In this document: piece after piece, positions 1 to 9,672 of the stretch
How the letters are laid out: each line of letters opens with the position of its first letter
Numbering within the stretch: position 1 is the first letter of the stretch
DNA from: Desulfomicrobium apsheronum
Lineage (GTDB): Bacteria > Desulfobacterota > Desulfovibrionia > Desulfovibrionales > Desulfomicrobiaceae
Assembly (NCBI RefSeq): GCF_900114115.1
Contig: NZ_FORX01000005.1
Span: forward strand, 117,890-181,889
Length of the DNA: 64,000 nt
Direction of reading: 5' to 3'
The notes under the pieces: generated by a model
Told to the model about the DNA's origin: nothing
Seen by the model: the letters and a program-made list of their open reading frames with translations, nothing else
Database searches by the model: none
Program-made: the position numbers and the translations under genes

Positions 1-1076
1 GGCGCAGCGTTCTGACCATGTCCGCAGTCCCTGAACTTGCGGGCGTGGTCCTCGTTTTTCCGCCCCAGGAGATGGAGCAGCGCTCCGCCGAACTGGAAAA
101 CCTCAAGAACATCTCGGACCCCGGTGTCCGCATCCTGACCACCGCTGGCGGGGACAGACGCCAGGACTCCGTGCGCCTGGGCCTGGCCGCGCTGCCCCGG
201 GATTGCACCCGAGTGCTGGTGCACGACAGCGCGCGCCCCTTTTTCTCGCCCGCCCTGGTGCAGGCGCTCCTGGCCGGATTGACGGACGACGTCCACGGAG
301 TCATCCCCGCCATCCCCGTCACGGACACGATCAAACAGGTCGAAGACGACCTTGTCCTGGCCACGCTCCCGCGCGAAACAATGCGCGCGGTCCAGACGCC
401 GCAACTCTTCCCGGCCGACCTGCTGCGCCGGGTTCATGAACAGGCCCTGCGCGAAGACTGGACCGTCACGGACGACGCCAGCATGATCGAACGCGCGGGA
501 TATAGCGTCCGGATCGTGCCTGGCGAGTCCGCCAACCTGAAGATCACAACCCCGGAGGACCTGCGCGTGCTTGCCACTCCCGCTCCCCTGCCCGTGCCCT
601 GCACCGGATTCGGCTACGACGTGCACGCCTATGGCGGCAACCGGCCCATGGTGCTGGGCGGCATGCCCATCGCAGGGGCCCCCTTCGTCAAGGCCCACTC
701 CGATGGCGATGTGCTCCTGCACGCCCTCTGCGACGCCATCCTCGGCTGCCTCGGCCTTGGGGATATCGGCGAACATTTTCCGGACAGCGACGATCGCTTC
801 GAGAACATCTCCTCCGGCATCCTGCTTTCGGAGGTCATGGACAAGGCTCGCGCCCTGGGGCTTTGCATCACCCATGTCGATCTGACCGTCATCGCCCAGG
901 TCCCGCGTCTGGCTCCGCACAAGGAAGCCATCCGCGGCAACGTGGCGCGCCTGCTTGAGCTTTGCGACCAGCAGGTCAACGTCAAGGCGACCACGGAAGA
1001 GCACCTGGGTTTCACCGGCCGCAAGGAAGGGATCAAGGCCGTGGCCGTGGTCACCGCCACAAGGAAGCAGGCATGA
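1..1076 (+). CDS. ispDF: Bifunctional IspD/IspF isoprenoid enzyme, 5' truncated
   Basis: Fused enzyme of the MEP (non-mevalonate) isoprenoid pathway. The N-terminal half is 2-C-methyl-D-erythritol 4-phosphate cytidylyltransferase; the C-terminal half is 2-C-methyl-D-erythritol 2,4-cyclodiphosphate synthase. The frame is open to base 1 and the usual IspD nucleotide-binding start (LAAGxGxR type) is missing, so the real start lies upstream of the window; the ATG at 18 is internal. IspD motifs visible include VHDSARPF and the AVQTPQ stretch. IspF begins near base 600 with GYDVHAY, whose Asp and His are metal ligands, followed by AHSDGDVLLHA. The stop overlaps the gltX start by ATGA, suggesting translational coupling. 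Fusion of ispD and ispF is common in Delta- and Epsilonproteobacteria-type lineages. Confidence 0.95.
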   Translation, partial: RSVLTMSAVPELAGVVLVFPPQEMEQRSAELENLKNISDPGVRILTTAGGDRRQDSVRLGLAALPRDCTRVLVHDSARPFFSPALVQALLAGLTDDVHGVIPAIPVTDTIKQVEDDLVLATLPRETMRAVQTPQLFPADLLRRVHEQALREDWTVTDDASMIERAGYSVRIVPGESANLKITTPEDLRVLATPAPLPVPCTGFGYDVHAYGGNRPMVLGGMPIAGAPFVKAHSDGDVLLHALCDAILGCLGLGDIGEHFPDSDDRFENISSGILLSEVMDKARALGLCITHVDLTVIAQVPRLAPHKEAIRGNVARLLELCDQQVNVKATTEEHLGFTGRKEGIKAVAVVTATRKQA

Positions 1077-2533
1077 GCAACTTCAAGACCGGCGGCCCCT
1101 TTGTCACCCGCTTCGCCCCCAGTCCCACGGGAGGGCTGCACCTTGGCAACGTGCGCACTGCCATCCTGAATCATCTTCTGGCCAGACAAAGCGGCGGCAA
1201 ATTTCTGCTTCGACTTGAAGACACGGACCAGGAACGCTCCACCTTCGCCGCCGAAGCCGCCATCCTGTGGTCCATGTCCTGGCTTGGGCTTGTGCCCGAC
1301 GAACCGGTGCGTCACCAGAGCCTGCGCCTTCATCTCTACCGCCGCGCCGTTGACGGTCTGGTGGCCGAAGACCGCGCCTACCCCTGCTTCTGCACCGATG
1401 CCGAACTGGAACAGGACCGCAAGGAAGCCGCGGCCAGAAATCTTCCTCCCCGCTACAGCGGCCGCTGCGCCCGCATGTCACGCGAGGAGCGCGCCGAGAG
1501 GCTGAACCGGGGCGACGCCCATGCCCTTCGTTTCCGTCTGCCCGAAAAACCGGAAGTCAGTTTCAAGGATCTCATCAAGGGACAGATCACCCTGCCGGCA
1601 GGCGCTTTCGGAGACTTCGTGCTGCTGCGCTCAAGCGGCTGGCCCAGCTACAATCTGGCCGTGGTCGTCGACGACGCGGACATGGGCGTCAATCTTGTGC
1701 TGCGCGGCGAAGACCACCTGACCAACACGGCCCGCCAAATCCTGCTTTACGACGCTCTCGGGCTCACGGCTCCGGCTTTCGCCCACCACGGCCTGCTCAT
1801 GGACCCGGACGGCAAGAAACTCTCCAAACGCAGCGGCGCTCTGAGCATCCCCGAATGCATGGAAATGGGCCTTGAACCTCTGGCCGTGGTCCAGTATCTG
1901 GCTTCCCTGTCCGGCGCTTTGCCGACCAAGAATCTTTTCACGTCTCTTGACGAGATGGCCCGGGCCTTCAACCCCTTCGCGCTGGGCCGGGGCAACGCGG
2001 TCATGAGCCTTGATGAGCTGACGGCCCTGAGCGCGCGCGTTTTTCGGGCGGCGAATCCCGCAGATCAAATCCGGCAACTTGACGAAACCTTGCCTGCCGA
2101 GAGCGCCTGGCACGAATTCGATCCGCAAGTCCGCTTGCATCTGCTGACCAGCCTGCGCGAAAATGCGGCGAACCTGCATGAGCTGCGCGCCCTGCTGCCT
2201 CTCTTCACGGAAAAAGAGGCCCGCTTCACCTCGGGGGCGCTGACCGAACTGGCCGGGAGCCTGCCGGTACTTGCCGCCCTTGACCAGGGCATGTCCGCGC
2301 ACAGTCCGAACTCTCGTCTTGAAAAGGATGCCGCTGGCGCCGTGTTGCGCGGAACGGGCGAAAAAGCCGGTGCCAAGGGCCGAAAGCTCTACCACCCCAT
2401 ACGGCTGGCCCTGACCGGCAGCGAAAACGGCCCGGAGCTTGCCACTCTGCTCACGCTTTTGCCGGCTGGCCTGATCAGGGAGCGTGTACAAACGGTGCTG
2501 AACATATTTTCCCATTGCAACCACAAGGAATGA
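1073..2533 (+). CDS. gltX: Glutamyl-tRNA synthetase
   Basis: Class I aminoacyl-tRNA synthetase that charges tRNA-Glu, 486 residues, close to the usual bacterial length. The class I signature HLGN is at residues 23-26 within PSPTGGLHLGN, and the KMSKS-type loop is KLSKR at about 249-253. The ATG at 1073 overlaps the ispDF stop (ATGA) and is preceded by a purine-rich AGGAAGCAG; a longer in-frame ATG at 962 lies inside ispDF and would add a low-complexity Arg/Gly leader, so it is rejected. Whether the enzyme is discriminating or also charges tRNA-Gln cannot be decided here. It is followed directly by cysS. Confidence 0.96.
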   Translation: MSNFKTGGPFVTRFAPSPTGGLHLGNVRTAILNHLLARQSGGKFLLRLEDTDQERSTFAAEAAILWSMSWLGLVPDEPVRHQSLRLHLYRRAVDGLVAEDRAYPCFCTDAELEQDRKEAAARNLPPRYSGRCARMSREERAERLNRGDAHALRFRLPEKPEVSFKDLIKGQITLPAGAFGDFVLLRSSGWPSYNLAVVVDDADMGVNLVLRGEDHLTNTARQILLYDALGLTAPAFAHHGLLMDPDGKKLSKRSGALSIPECMEMGLEPLAVVQYLASLSGALPTKNLFTSLDEMARAFNPFALGRGNAVMSLDELTALSARVFRAANPADQIRQLDETLPAESAWHEFDPQVRLHLLTSLRENAANLHELRALLPLFTEKEARFTSGALTELAGSLPVLAALDQGMSAHSPNSRLEKDAAGAVLRGTGEKAGAKGRKLYHPIRLALTGSENGPELATLLTLLPAGLIRERVQTVLNIFSHCNHKE

Positions 2534-2535
2534 GC

Positions 2536-4005
2536 ATGCAGATCTACAATAGCCTTACCAGGAAAAAAGAGGAATTCGTCCCGCTCAAACCCGGTCATGT
2601 GTCCATGTACGTCTGCGGCATCACGGCCTACGACTACTGCCACATCGGACACGCACGCTCCGCCGTGGTCTTCGACGTCCTGGTCCGCTACCTGCGTTAC
2701 ATCGGCATGCAGGTCACCTTTGTGCGCAACTTCACCGATGTGGACGACAAGATCATCAATCGCGCCAACCGCGAGGGCACGGATTTCGAGACCATCGCCC
2801 GCACATACATCGACGCCTTCTACACCGACATGGACCGACTCGGCATCCTGCGGGCCGACATCGAACCCAAGGCCACCGAGCATATCAAGGAGATGATCGA
2901 ACTCTGCGAAAATCTCATCGCCAAGGGCCATGCCTACTCGACGCCCAGCGGCGACGTGTATTTTCGGGTTCGTTCCTACGACGATTACGGCAAGCTTTCC
3001 GGCCGCAACGTCGAGGAGCTGATGTCCGGAGCGCGCATCGAGCCGGGCGAGAAAAAAGAGGACCCTCTCGATTTCGCCCTGTGGAAGGGCGCAAAGCCCG
3101 GCGAACCGTCCTGGCCCAGCCCCTGGGGACCGGGCCGTCCGGGCTGGCACATCGAGTGTTCAGCCATGAGCGAACGCTACCTGCCCCTGCCCTTCGACAT
3201 CCACGGTGGCGGACAGGATCTGGCCTTCCCGCACCACGAAAACGAGCGCGCCCAGACCGAGGCCGCCACGGACAAGCAGTTCGTGCGCTACTGGGTGCAC
3301 AACGGATTCGTGCAGATCAACTCCGAAAAGATGTCGAAATCACTCAATAATTTCGTGACCATCCGCGATATTCTGGCCAATTACCTGCCCGAGGTGCTAC
3401 GCTTCTTCCTCATCACCAAACATTACCGCAGCCCCCTGGATTACACCGCCGACGCGCTGGAAGAATCGGAACGCGCCCTGAAGCGGATCTACCTGACCAA
3501 GGCCGCCGCCGAGACGCACGTGGCCGGAACCAAATGGACCGCCACTCCACTTCCGGCCGAAATCGTGGTCGAGGCCACCGCTCTGGAAGCCAAGTGGGAC
3601 GAGTCCATGGCCGACGACATGAACACGGCAGCGGCCCTTGGCCACGTCTTCGTGCTGATGAAGATCGTCAACCGCATCCTGGAAGACAAGGCCCTCAAAA
3701 AGTCCGAAGAAGGCCGCGACATGATCCGCCATGCCCTCAAGCTGTTCGAACGCTGGGGCGAGGTGCTCGGCCTTTTCCTCATGCCCAGCAGTGATTTCTT
3801 GACCGAGCTCAAGCAAAGCCGGGTACTGCGCAGGAAAATCGACACGGAACTGGTGCAGGCCAAACTGCAGGAACGCATGGAAGCCCGTGCGGCCAAGGAT
3901 TTTGCCCGCTCGGACGCCATCCGCGACGAGCTTCTCACGCTGGGAGTGACCATTCAGGACACGGCTCAGGGCGTTCAGTGGGACGTGGAATGCGCTGAGA
4001 AATAA
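2536..4005 (+). CDS. cysS: Cysteinyl-tRNA synthetase
   Basis: Class I synthetase charging tRNA-Cys, 489 residues. HIGH is present exactly (residues 36-39, in [11 protein letters not shown]) and KMSKS exactly at about 265-269. The catalytic zinc ligands are represented by Cys27 (YVCGIT), the Cys of HIECSAMS and the HHxNE motif in [10 protein letters not shown]. Three ATGs (2515, 2530, 2536) are possible. The one at 2536 is chosen because AAGGA ends six bases before it and the protein then starts MQIYNSLT, as in most CysRS; the ATG at 2530 overlaps the gltX stop. Last gene before a strong terminator. Confidence 0.96.
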   Translation: MQIYNSLTRKKEEFVPLKPGHVSMYVCGITAYDYCHIGHARSAVVFDVLVRYLRYIGMQVTFVRNFTDVDDKIINRANREGTDFETIARTYIDAFYTDMDRLGILRADIEPKATEHIKEMIELCENLIAKGHAYSTPSGDVYFRVRSYDDYGKLSGRNVEELMSGARIEPGEKKEDPLDFALWKGAKPGEPSWPSPWGPGRPGWHIECSAMSERYLPLPFDIHGGGQDLAFPHHENERAQTEAATDKQFVRYWVHNGFVQINSEKMSKSLNNFVTIRDILANYLPEVLRFFLITKHYRSPLDYTADALEESERALKRIYLTKAAAETHVAGTKWTATPLPAEIVVEATALEAKWDESMADDMNTAAALGHVFVLMKIVNRILEDKALKKSEEGRDMIRHALKLFERWGEVLGLFLMPSSDFLTELKQSRVLRRKIDTELVQAKLQERMEARAAKDFARSDAIRDELLTLGVTIQDTAQGVQWDVECAEK

Positions 4006-4062
4006 AAGGACTCGCAACTGCGCTCCGGCAAGGGTGCGCTTTTGTTCCAAGGACGTAAACGA

Positions 4063-4095
4063 CGAAAGGCCGCGCAATGCGGCCTTTCGATTTTT
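4063..4095 (+). terminator. Rho-independent terminator after cysS
   Basis: Perfect 11-bp stem (CGAAAGGCCGC / GCGGCCTTTCG) with a 5-base loop, followed by ATTTTT. It sits between the convergent cysS (+) and AsmA-like gene (-). Confidence 0.9.
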
Positions 4096-4115
4096 CTAGC
4101 CAAAGCACAAGGCTG

Positions 4116-6164
4116 TCATTTGAAGAGGTTCTTGAGGCCCTCCACTCCCTTGTTCAGACCCGACCCCACGCCTTTTATGACTTCCTGCACGGCCTGTCCG
4201 CCGCGCAAGCCCAAATCCCGCAGGACAGCTTCCATATCAGGACTGATGGTAGGCTGGCGCACTGGCCCGCTGATCCGCACCGGGACGCTGTTCAAACCCA
4301 ACGAACCTTCATCGAATTCACCCTCGCTTCCTGCAAGCTCGATGAGCAGCCTGAAGTCAAGAACCTCGCGCACCAGATCCGTCTGCCCGTTGCCGGTGAC
4401 GCGAAAACGTGGCGCAAGAAGCAAAAGATCGGGCGTTGTCTCCACCCCTCTGGTTATGGTCCCGCTGGCTGAAAGAACTGAAAAAACTGTGCGCGGAGGT
4501 TCCTGCGGCCCTGGAGAAAGGCCTTTGACCTTGCGGATTCCATCACGCAGCAACTGCGAGACGTTCACGTCACTTATGGCGCCGTCGGACACCTTGAAAT
4601 CCACTTTACCTTTCAGATTGCGCCGCAGATCCATCGTGCTTCGTCCGGAAGTATCAAGGACGGCGCTGCTCTGCATGAGGCCCAAGAGACTCTCCCTGCC
4701 ATGCAGATCGCGCAGCAATGACCCAATCTGCACGGAGCTTATGGAATGCGACCAGGAATACGCAGGCATCTCTCGGCGTACATCAAGGGAGGCCGAGCCC
4801 TTCAAACTTCCGCCATACAGGCTCGATTCGATCCGGGGCATATCAAGCAGCCCGTCCTTGGCCGTAAGATGGATGCGCGAATCGGAAACACGCAGATTGA
4901 TTACGTTCAGGGTATCCACCACCAAAGTGGCATTCAGATTCAGCTTGCGCATCATCGAGACAGGAAGGTCGATACGCTCTTCAGAGGCCCCCGACGAAGT
5001 CTCCTTCGCGCCGTCATCGGACCTGATGCGGTAGCGGTCCAGGTTCAAGGTGTCGATATGCATATCCAGTTCGATTTTCGGATCTGTGCGACCTTGAACG
5101 GATACACGGCCGTTCAACGCCTGCCTGTCGAGCACAAGACGCAGGTCCGACGCCTCGAAACTGTCCCCTCCGGCAGACCACTTGCAGGAAAAAGCCGCCT
5201 CTTCCAAAGCGGCAGGGTCAGTGAAATTCGGCAAAGGAATAGCTAGCCGCGCAAAGGCTTCCTTCGGATTGAAACGTGCGACATCAAGAACGCCAGTGCT
5301 GCCGGCGTCGCCTGAAGGCTGGGCTGAAAAGGTGATATCAAGCCCCAACCCCTGCATACGTGCGTTGTCCATCCGGCCGTCCGTGGAAAAATAATCCGCC
5401 GAAAAAGATATTACTTCAGGACTGTTGGGCAGACTGTCGCCCGACAGAACGGCTTTGAGGACCAGATCCTCGACGTTGAGCCGGTCGAGATCCAGAGTCG
5501 CCTTGGCGGTAAAATCAAGCTCGCCGGTGATTTCGTTGCGCTTGGCCATTGCATGTGTGTCCACCACAAACGGTTCGCCAAAAGCAAAATCAGAAACGTC
5601 AAGACGAATTCCCCCGACCTCAAAACTTTCCCCGCCAAGCTTGTCATCCCAGACAACCCGGGCATCCGAGATTTGAAGACCGTCCACAATCAGGCCCGCC
5701 AAAAAAGGAACGCGCTTGTCCCGGGCCAAAACGGGAGCGTCCGGTGCACTGTCTTCAGCCGAATCGGGCGTGGCAAGATCCATCCAATTTCCGCGCCCAT
5801 TCGCATCGCGGGACAGAAACAGGGAAAGTCCTTCGATATCGATTGCCACGACTTCAAGCCGTGACGATAGAAGAGGCAGAAGACGGGCCTTCAGATGCGC
5901 GCCGTTCAGAGTCATGAAGGGTCCGATGAAACCATCGCTGTTCCCAAGCTCAAGGTCACTGATGGAAACGGACAGATAGGGAAAGAATTCAAGCCCCAGA
6001 TCCCCGGAAATGGTCAGCTCGCGACCGGTGTTGTCGCGCACGGCTTTTATGATTTGCGGCTTGAAATCATTGGGATCCACCGTCATGAGCAGCGCTCCGG
6101 CCAGAATGCCGCCGAGTAAAATCAGCCCCAAAAGACCGCGCACGATCCAAGTTCGTATATTCAT
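4116..6164 (-). CDS. AsmA family protein
   Basis: Large envelope protein of the AsmA type, 682 residues. The N-terminus is a short cytoplasmic stretch followed by one membrane helix (about residues 7-27), then an AsmA-typical opening (DPNDFKP, GRELTISGDL) and a long beta-rich periplasmic body. The family is linked to phospholipid transport and outer-membrane homeostasis; no specific role can be assigned here. The start at 6164 (MNIRTW) is preceded by AGGGGAAG; an upstream ATG at 6206 adds 14 residues without a good ribosome site. Probably monocistronic: convergent with cysS and separated from apbE by a terminator. Confidence 0.88.
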   Translation of the reverse strand: MNIRTWIVRGLLGLILLGGILAGALLMTVDPNDFKPQIIKAVRDNTGRELTISGDLGLEFFPYLSVSISDLELGNSDGFIGPFMTLNGAHLKARLLPLLSSRLEVVAIDIEGLSLFLSRDANGRGNWMDLATPDSAEDSAPDAPVLARDKRVPFLAGLIVDGLQISDARVVWDDKLGGESFEVGGIRLDVSDFAFGEPFVVDTHAMAKRNEITGELDFTAKATLDLDRLNVEDLVLKAVLSGDSLPNSPEVISFSADYFSTDGRMDNARMQGLGLDITFSAQPSGDAGSTGVLDVARFNPKEAFARLAIPLPNFTDPAALEEAAFSCKWSAGGDSFEASDLRLVLDRQALNGRVSVQGRTDPKIELDMHIDTLNLDRYRIRSDDGAKETSSGASEERIDLPVSMMRKLNLNATLVVDTLNVINLRVSDSRIHLTAKDGLLDMPRIESSLYGGSLKGSASLDVRREMPAYSWSHSISSVQIGSLLRDLHGRESLLGLMQSSAVLDTSGRSTMDLRRNLKGKVDFKVSDGAISDVNVSQLLRDGIRKVKGLSPGPQEPPRTVFSVLSASGTITRGVETTPDLLLLAPRFRVTGNGQTDLVREVLDFRLLIELAGSEGEFDEGSLGLNSVPVRISGPVRQPTISPDMEAVLRDLGLRGGQAVQEVIKGVGSGLNKGVEGLKNLFK

Positions 6165-6325
6165 CACATCTTCCCCTGGTAAAGTGTTAGAGCGAAAAGC
6201 AGTCATCGTCGCGGGTCATGATGAAAGCTGTTCGCACAAAAACACCATAAAGACAAAACACGTCGGGATAAAGAGAGGAAACCCGTAGAAACGCCGGACA
6301 GGATGGAATCGGGGCATCGATGTGT

Positions 6326-6357
6326 AAAAAAAAGCCGGCTTTCGCCGGCTTTTTTTA
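6326..6357 (-). terminator. Rho-independent terminator after apbE
   Basis: AAAGCCGGC / GCCGGCTTT stem with A-tract on one side and T-tract on the other, so it can work in both directions. It ends the rnf-apbE transcript on the - strand. Confidence 0.85.
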
Positions 6358-6384
6358 ATCGATAAAATCAATAATCTCTGGCTG

Positions 6385-7398
6385 CTAACTCCACTCTGGA
6401 GAAGTAAGGCGTGCACCTGTGGAGGTCACCAGCAGACATGAATGACCAGGCAGGGAAGACGTCAGGCGCAAGGCTTCACGCGGAGACATGAGACTCAGCG
6501 TCGTGGCCAGGCCGTCTGCCTGCATCACCGTGGGCGCCTGAACACTGACGCTCTTGATGTACTGCGGGGAAGAGCCGTTCGACGGGTTGACCAGATGGTG
6601 CGATTTCTTCTTGGGGTCGAAAAAGACCTCATACCCGCCGGAAGTGGCCACAGCGCCAGAACGCATATTGATGATCGAGGGATAGTTGCCCCCTTTGTCC
6701 GGATCTTCAATAGCCACGCGCCATGGACGTTCAAGTCCTTCAGGAGAACCCTGGGCACGGATGTCGCCACCGGCGTCGATGAGAAAATTCTCGACGCCAT
6801 GGCTCATGAGCACTTCGGCGGCCCTGTCAGCGATAAAGCCTTTTGCGACTCCATCGAGGGTCGCGGCCATGCCCGTTGACGTGAAGTGCAGATCATTCCC
6901 GCGCTGCCGCAATCCCGAGGCATTGACCAGATCCAGCACCTCGCGGAGTTCCTTTGAGTCTGGCTTGCCGTGTGTGCGCTCGAGTAGATTTACAACCGGT
7001 GCGATGGTGATGTCGAATCGTCCGCCGGAATGACGCGACAGTGTGGCGCTAAAATCAACGACATCGAGCAGTTCCTGGGGAGCGCCATTCAAGCGGCCGC
7101 TCTGGTTGAGGGTGGAGAGAGCCGTAACGGAATCGAAACGGTCAAATATCCCGATCTGCCGCCGGACTTCCTCGAAAGCTCTGCCAATGGCTTCTTGCCC
7201 GAGAGTTTGCGAAGGAGCCAGGACGGTCATGTTCACAAACGTTCCCATGAGTATCCGCTGCTCGGAAGTCTGAATCAGGCTGGAAGAGGCCATGGCCGGA
7301 AGCACCCGGATGAAAGGAGCCAGGGTCGCACTTCCTGCGAGAATGGCCAGTGATTTCAGAAAAACCCGGCGGTCCTGAGTATGGGTCCCATGCTTCAT
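6385..7398 (-). CDS. apbE: FAD:protein FMN transferase (ApbE)
   Basis: Transfers FMN from FAD to threonine side chains of flavoproteins such as RnfG and RnfD, acting outside the cytoplasmic membrane. The 337-residue protein starts with a Tat-type signal (DRRVFLKS then a hydrophobic stretch to about residue 37). ApbE family motifs seen are DGVAKGFIADRA, the IDAGGD loop and the C-terminal ADGLATT, which holds metal-binding Asp/Thr in the family. GGAG lies upstream of the ATG. Position as last gene of the rnf operon fits its role as the flavinylating enzyme for that complex. Confidence 0.94.
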   Translation of the reverse strand: MKHGTHTQDRRVFLKSLAILAGSATLAPFIRVLPAMASSSLIQTSEQRILMGTFVNMTVLAPSQTLGQEAIGRAFEEVRRQIGIFDRFDSVTALSTLNQSGRLNGAPQELLDVVDFSATLSRHSGGRFDITIAPVVNLLERTHGKPDSKELREVLDLVNASGLRQRGNDLHFTSTGMAATLDGVAKGFIADRAAEVLMSHGVENFLIDAGGDIRAQGSPEGLERPWRVAIEDPDKGGNYPSIINMRSGAVATSGGYEVFFDPKKKSHHLVNPSNGSSPQYIKSVSVQAPTVMQADGLATTLSLMSPREALRLTSSLPGHSCLLVTSTGARLTSPEWS

Positions 7399-7425
7399 AT
7401 CTATGCTCCGCTCTTTTGACTTGGT

Positions 7426-8307
7426 TTAGGCGTTCAGATCCGGGACATGCGAGTCTTCAGGATAGCGGGCCGGATCCGTCTCAGGCGCGCCGGCAATCAT
7501 ATCGGGATTGAGACAGCGCAGAATATTTCTGGGACATTTCTCAACACACACTTCCTCGCAGGAAGGCCCGTAAGCCAAACATGCCTTGTGGTCGATGACT
7601 ATGACGTCATTTTCCTGCGTGATGCATTTGGCCGGACACTTCTTGATGCAGGCACCGCAACTGATGCAGCCGACGTCGCAGACATCCTTGACGGCCTTAC
7701 CCTTGTCCTTGGAGGAACAGAAGACCATGACGCGGGCGCGCCGGGGGATGAGTTCGAGTATCGAATTGGGACATGTGCGCACACACGTTCCACAACTGGT
7801 GCATTTTTCCGGAGCGATGTGGACGATGTCGTCTTCGATCCACATGGCATCGAATGGACATGCCCGCACGCAATCTCCGAATCCGAGACAGGAATAGGCG
7901 CAGGCGTCAGGTCCGTCGTAGACCATCTTGGCGGCGGCGCAGGTCATGATTCCGAAATAGTCAAAATTCTTGGCAACATTGCCTTCAGTCTTCAGACAGC
8001 GCCGGAATGCGACTTCTGGGTCCGCATCTCCGGCGGCCTTGCCGGTGAGCTCAGCCACACGTGCGGACACATCGGGCCCGCCGGCGCAGCATTTGTTGGG
8101 TGGCATGTCGGGGTCATTGATGACGGCAATGGCATAGGCTTCACAACCTGCAAAGCCGCAACCGCCGCAATTGGCTCCGGGTAACGCATCGGTTACGACC
8201 TCGATGCGCGGATCTTCTTCCACGTACAAAACCTTGGAGGCGACTGCCAGGATTCCTGCAGAAACGAAACCCAGGCTAAACAATGTCAGAACGGATACTG
8301 TAATCAT
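7426..8307 (-). CDS. rnfB: Rnf complex iron-sulfur subunit RnfB
   Basis: Electron-input subunit of the Rnf ferredoxin:NAD+ oxidoreductase, which couples electron transfer to Na+ or H+ pumping. The 293-residue protein has an N-terminal membrane helix (about 5-25), the RnfB-type cluster CGGCGFAGC near residue 47, and several further ferredoxin-like motifs (CLGFGDCVRACP, CTSCGTCVRTCP, CISCGACIKKCP and a last Cys group at about 245-262), so it probably carries multiple 4Fe-4S clusters. A short non-conserved tail follows. GGAGATTTCCTT precedes the ATG. Gene order C-D-G-E-A-B matches the usual rnf order. Confidence 0.96.
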   Translation of the reverse strand: MITVSVLTLFSLGFVSAGILAVASKVLYVEEDPRIEVVTDALPGANCGGCGFAGCEAYAIAVINDPDMPPNKCCAGGPDVSARVAELTGKAAGDADPEVAFRRCLKTEGNVAKNFDYFGIMTCAAAKMVYDGPDACAYSCLGFGDCVRACPFDAMWIEDDIVHIAPEKCTSCGTCVRTCPNSILELIPRRARVMVFCSSKDKGKAVKDVCDVGCISCGACIKKCPAKCITQENDVIVIDHKACLAYGPSCEEVCVEKCPRNILRCLNPDMIAGAPETDPARYPEDSHVPDLNA

Positions 8308-8330
8308 AAGGAAATCTCCACAACCTTAGG

Positions 8331-8903
8331 CTATATCATCCCCTTGAACGCCATAAACGCCAGCGACATGATTCCAGCCATAACCAGGCCAATGGGAACA
8401 CCCTTCATGGCCCGAGGAATCCTGGAAATTTCGAAACGTTCGCGTATGGACGCCATCACAACAATGGCCAAAATGAAACCCAATCCGGAAGCCACGGAAA
8501 ACAGCAACGAGGTCAGAATATCGAATTCCTTTCGGTGCACCATGATGGCCACGCCGAGAACCGCGCAGTTGGTGGTTATGAGCGGAAGAAAGATGCCCAG
8601 CGATTTATACAGAGGCGGAACCATCTTCTTTAAAAACATCTCCACGAACTGAACCAGCGATGCAATAACCAAAATGAATGCGATAGTCTGCAGATAGCCG
8701 AGGTTGAACGGAATAAGCACGCTCTTCTGCATGAGGTAGGTCAACAAAGTCGCCATGAACATGACGAATGTGACGGCGCACCCCATACCGATGGAAACGC
8801 CTTTTTCCTTGGAACAGCCGAGATACGGGCACAGCCCCAAATATTGGGCCAAAATTATGTTGTTAACAAAAATGGCCGAGATGAAGAGAAGGAAAATATC
8901 CAT
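8331..8903 (-). CDS. rnfA: Rnf complex membrane subunit RnfA
   Basis: Integral membrane subunit of the Rnf pump, 190 residues with about six hydrophobic helices. It begins MDIFLLFISAIFVNNIIL and carries the conserved QYLGLCPYLG stretch; RnfA and RnfE are related and pack as inverted-topology partners around a membrane iron-sulfur centre whose Cys ligands come from both (the LGLCP motif). GGGAGC precedes the ATG and the gene lies tightly between rnfE and rnfB. Confidence 0.96.
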   Translation of the reverse strand: MDIFLLFISAIFVNNIILAQYLGLCPYLGCSKEKGVSIGMGCAVTFVMFMATLLTYLMQKSVLIPFNLGYLQTIAFILVIASLVQFVEMFLKKMVPPLYKSLGIFLPLITTNCAVLGVAIMVHRKEFDILTSLLFSVASGLGFILAIVVMASIRERFEISRIPRAMKGVPIGLVMAGIMSLAFMAFKGMI

Positions 8904-8921
8904 GTTACGTCGCTCCCGGGT

Positions 8922-9641
8922 TTAGCTTTTGGCCGATTCCAGCCGATCCAGCTTCTTTTGGTTGACGATCTTTTCCAGGCCCTTGCATGCCCCACAGCCT
9001 CTACAACCGGCATCGAAGTTGGGATCCAGCTCAACGCCGCTGCGCTTGGCCTGCCAAGCGGTGAAAAAGTTCATGCCAGCAAGAATGAGCCCGAGACTTA
9101 TGAATGCTCCGGGAGCCTGAACCATGAAGGTAAAAGGTTCAAAGGAAGGACCGAAAAGATCGACGCCAAATAACGTCCCGGCACCGAGCGACTCGCGGAG
9201 GCTTCCGATGAAAGTCAGCGAAAGGGTGAAACCTATGCCCATGCCCAAGCCGTCAGCCAAGGCCATATGCGGAGGATTCTTGGAGGCAAAACCCTCGGCG
9301 CGGCCAAGGATGATGCAGTTCACGACAATGAGCGGAACGAAAATGCCAAGCTGCTGATAGAGAGGATACGCGTAAGCCTGCATGAGCATCTCGACCGTGA
9401 CCACCAGCGAGGCCGCGATGGCGATGAAGCACACGATGCGGACCTTTTTGGGGATGATCTTGCGCACCAGGGAAATAATGACGTTGGACAGACTGAGAAC
9501 GAAGATGACTGCGGCACCCATGCCGAGGCCATTTTCCGCCGAGTTGGTGACAGCCAGGGTTGGACAGAGACCCAGGACCAAGCGAAAGGGGGGAATTTCC
9601 TTCCATAGTCCCTTTGTGAATTCTTGCATCATTGTGGCCAT
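8922..9641 (-). CDS. rnfE: Rnf complex membrane subunit RnfE
   Basis: Integral membrane subunit of the Rnf complex paired with RnfA, 239 residues, containing the LGLCPTLAVTNSAENG motif and about six helices. The start at 9641 (MATMMQEF) has AAGGAG at ideal spacing; the longer in-frame start at 9710 overlaps rnfG and is rejected. Unusual point: after the last helix there is a soluble tail of about 40 residues with a compact Cys group (AGCRGCGACKG) that could bind a metal or iron-sulfur centre; ordinary RnfE proteins end shortly after the last helix. Confidence 0.93.
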   Translation of the reverse strand: MATMMQEFTKGLWKEIPPFRLVLGLCPTLAVTNSAENGLGMGAAVIFVLSLSNVIISLVRKIIPKKVRIVCFIAIAASLVVTVEMLMQAYAYPLYQQLGIFVPLIVVNCIILGRAEGFASKNPPHMALADGLGMGIGFTLSLTFIGSLRESLGAGTLFGVDLFGPSFEPFTFMVQAPGAFISLGLILAGMNFFTAWQAKRSGVELDPNFDAGCRGCGACKGLEKIVNQKKLDRLESAKS

Positions 9642-9672
9642 GTAAATTCTCCTTGAGATGATCGCGAACTGA

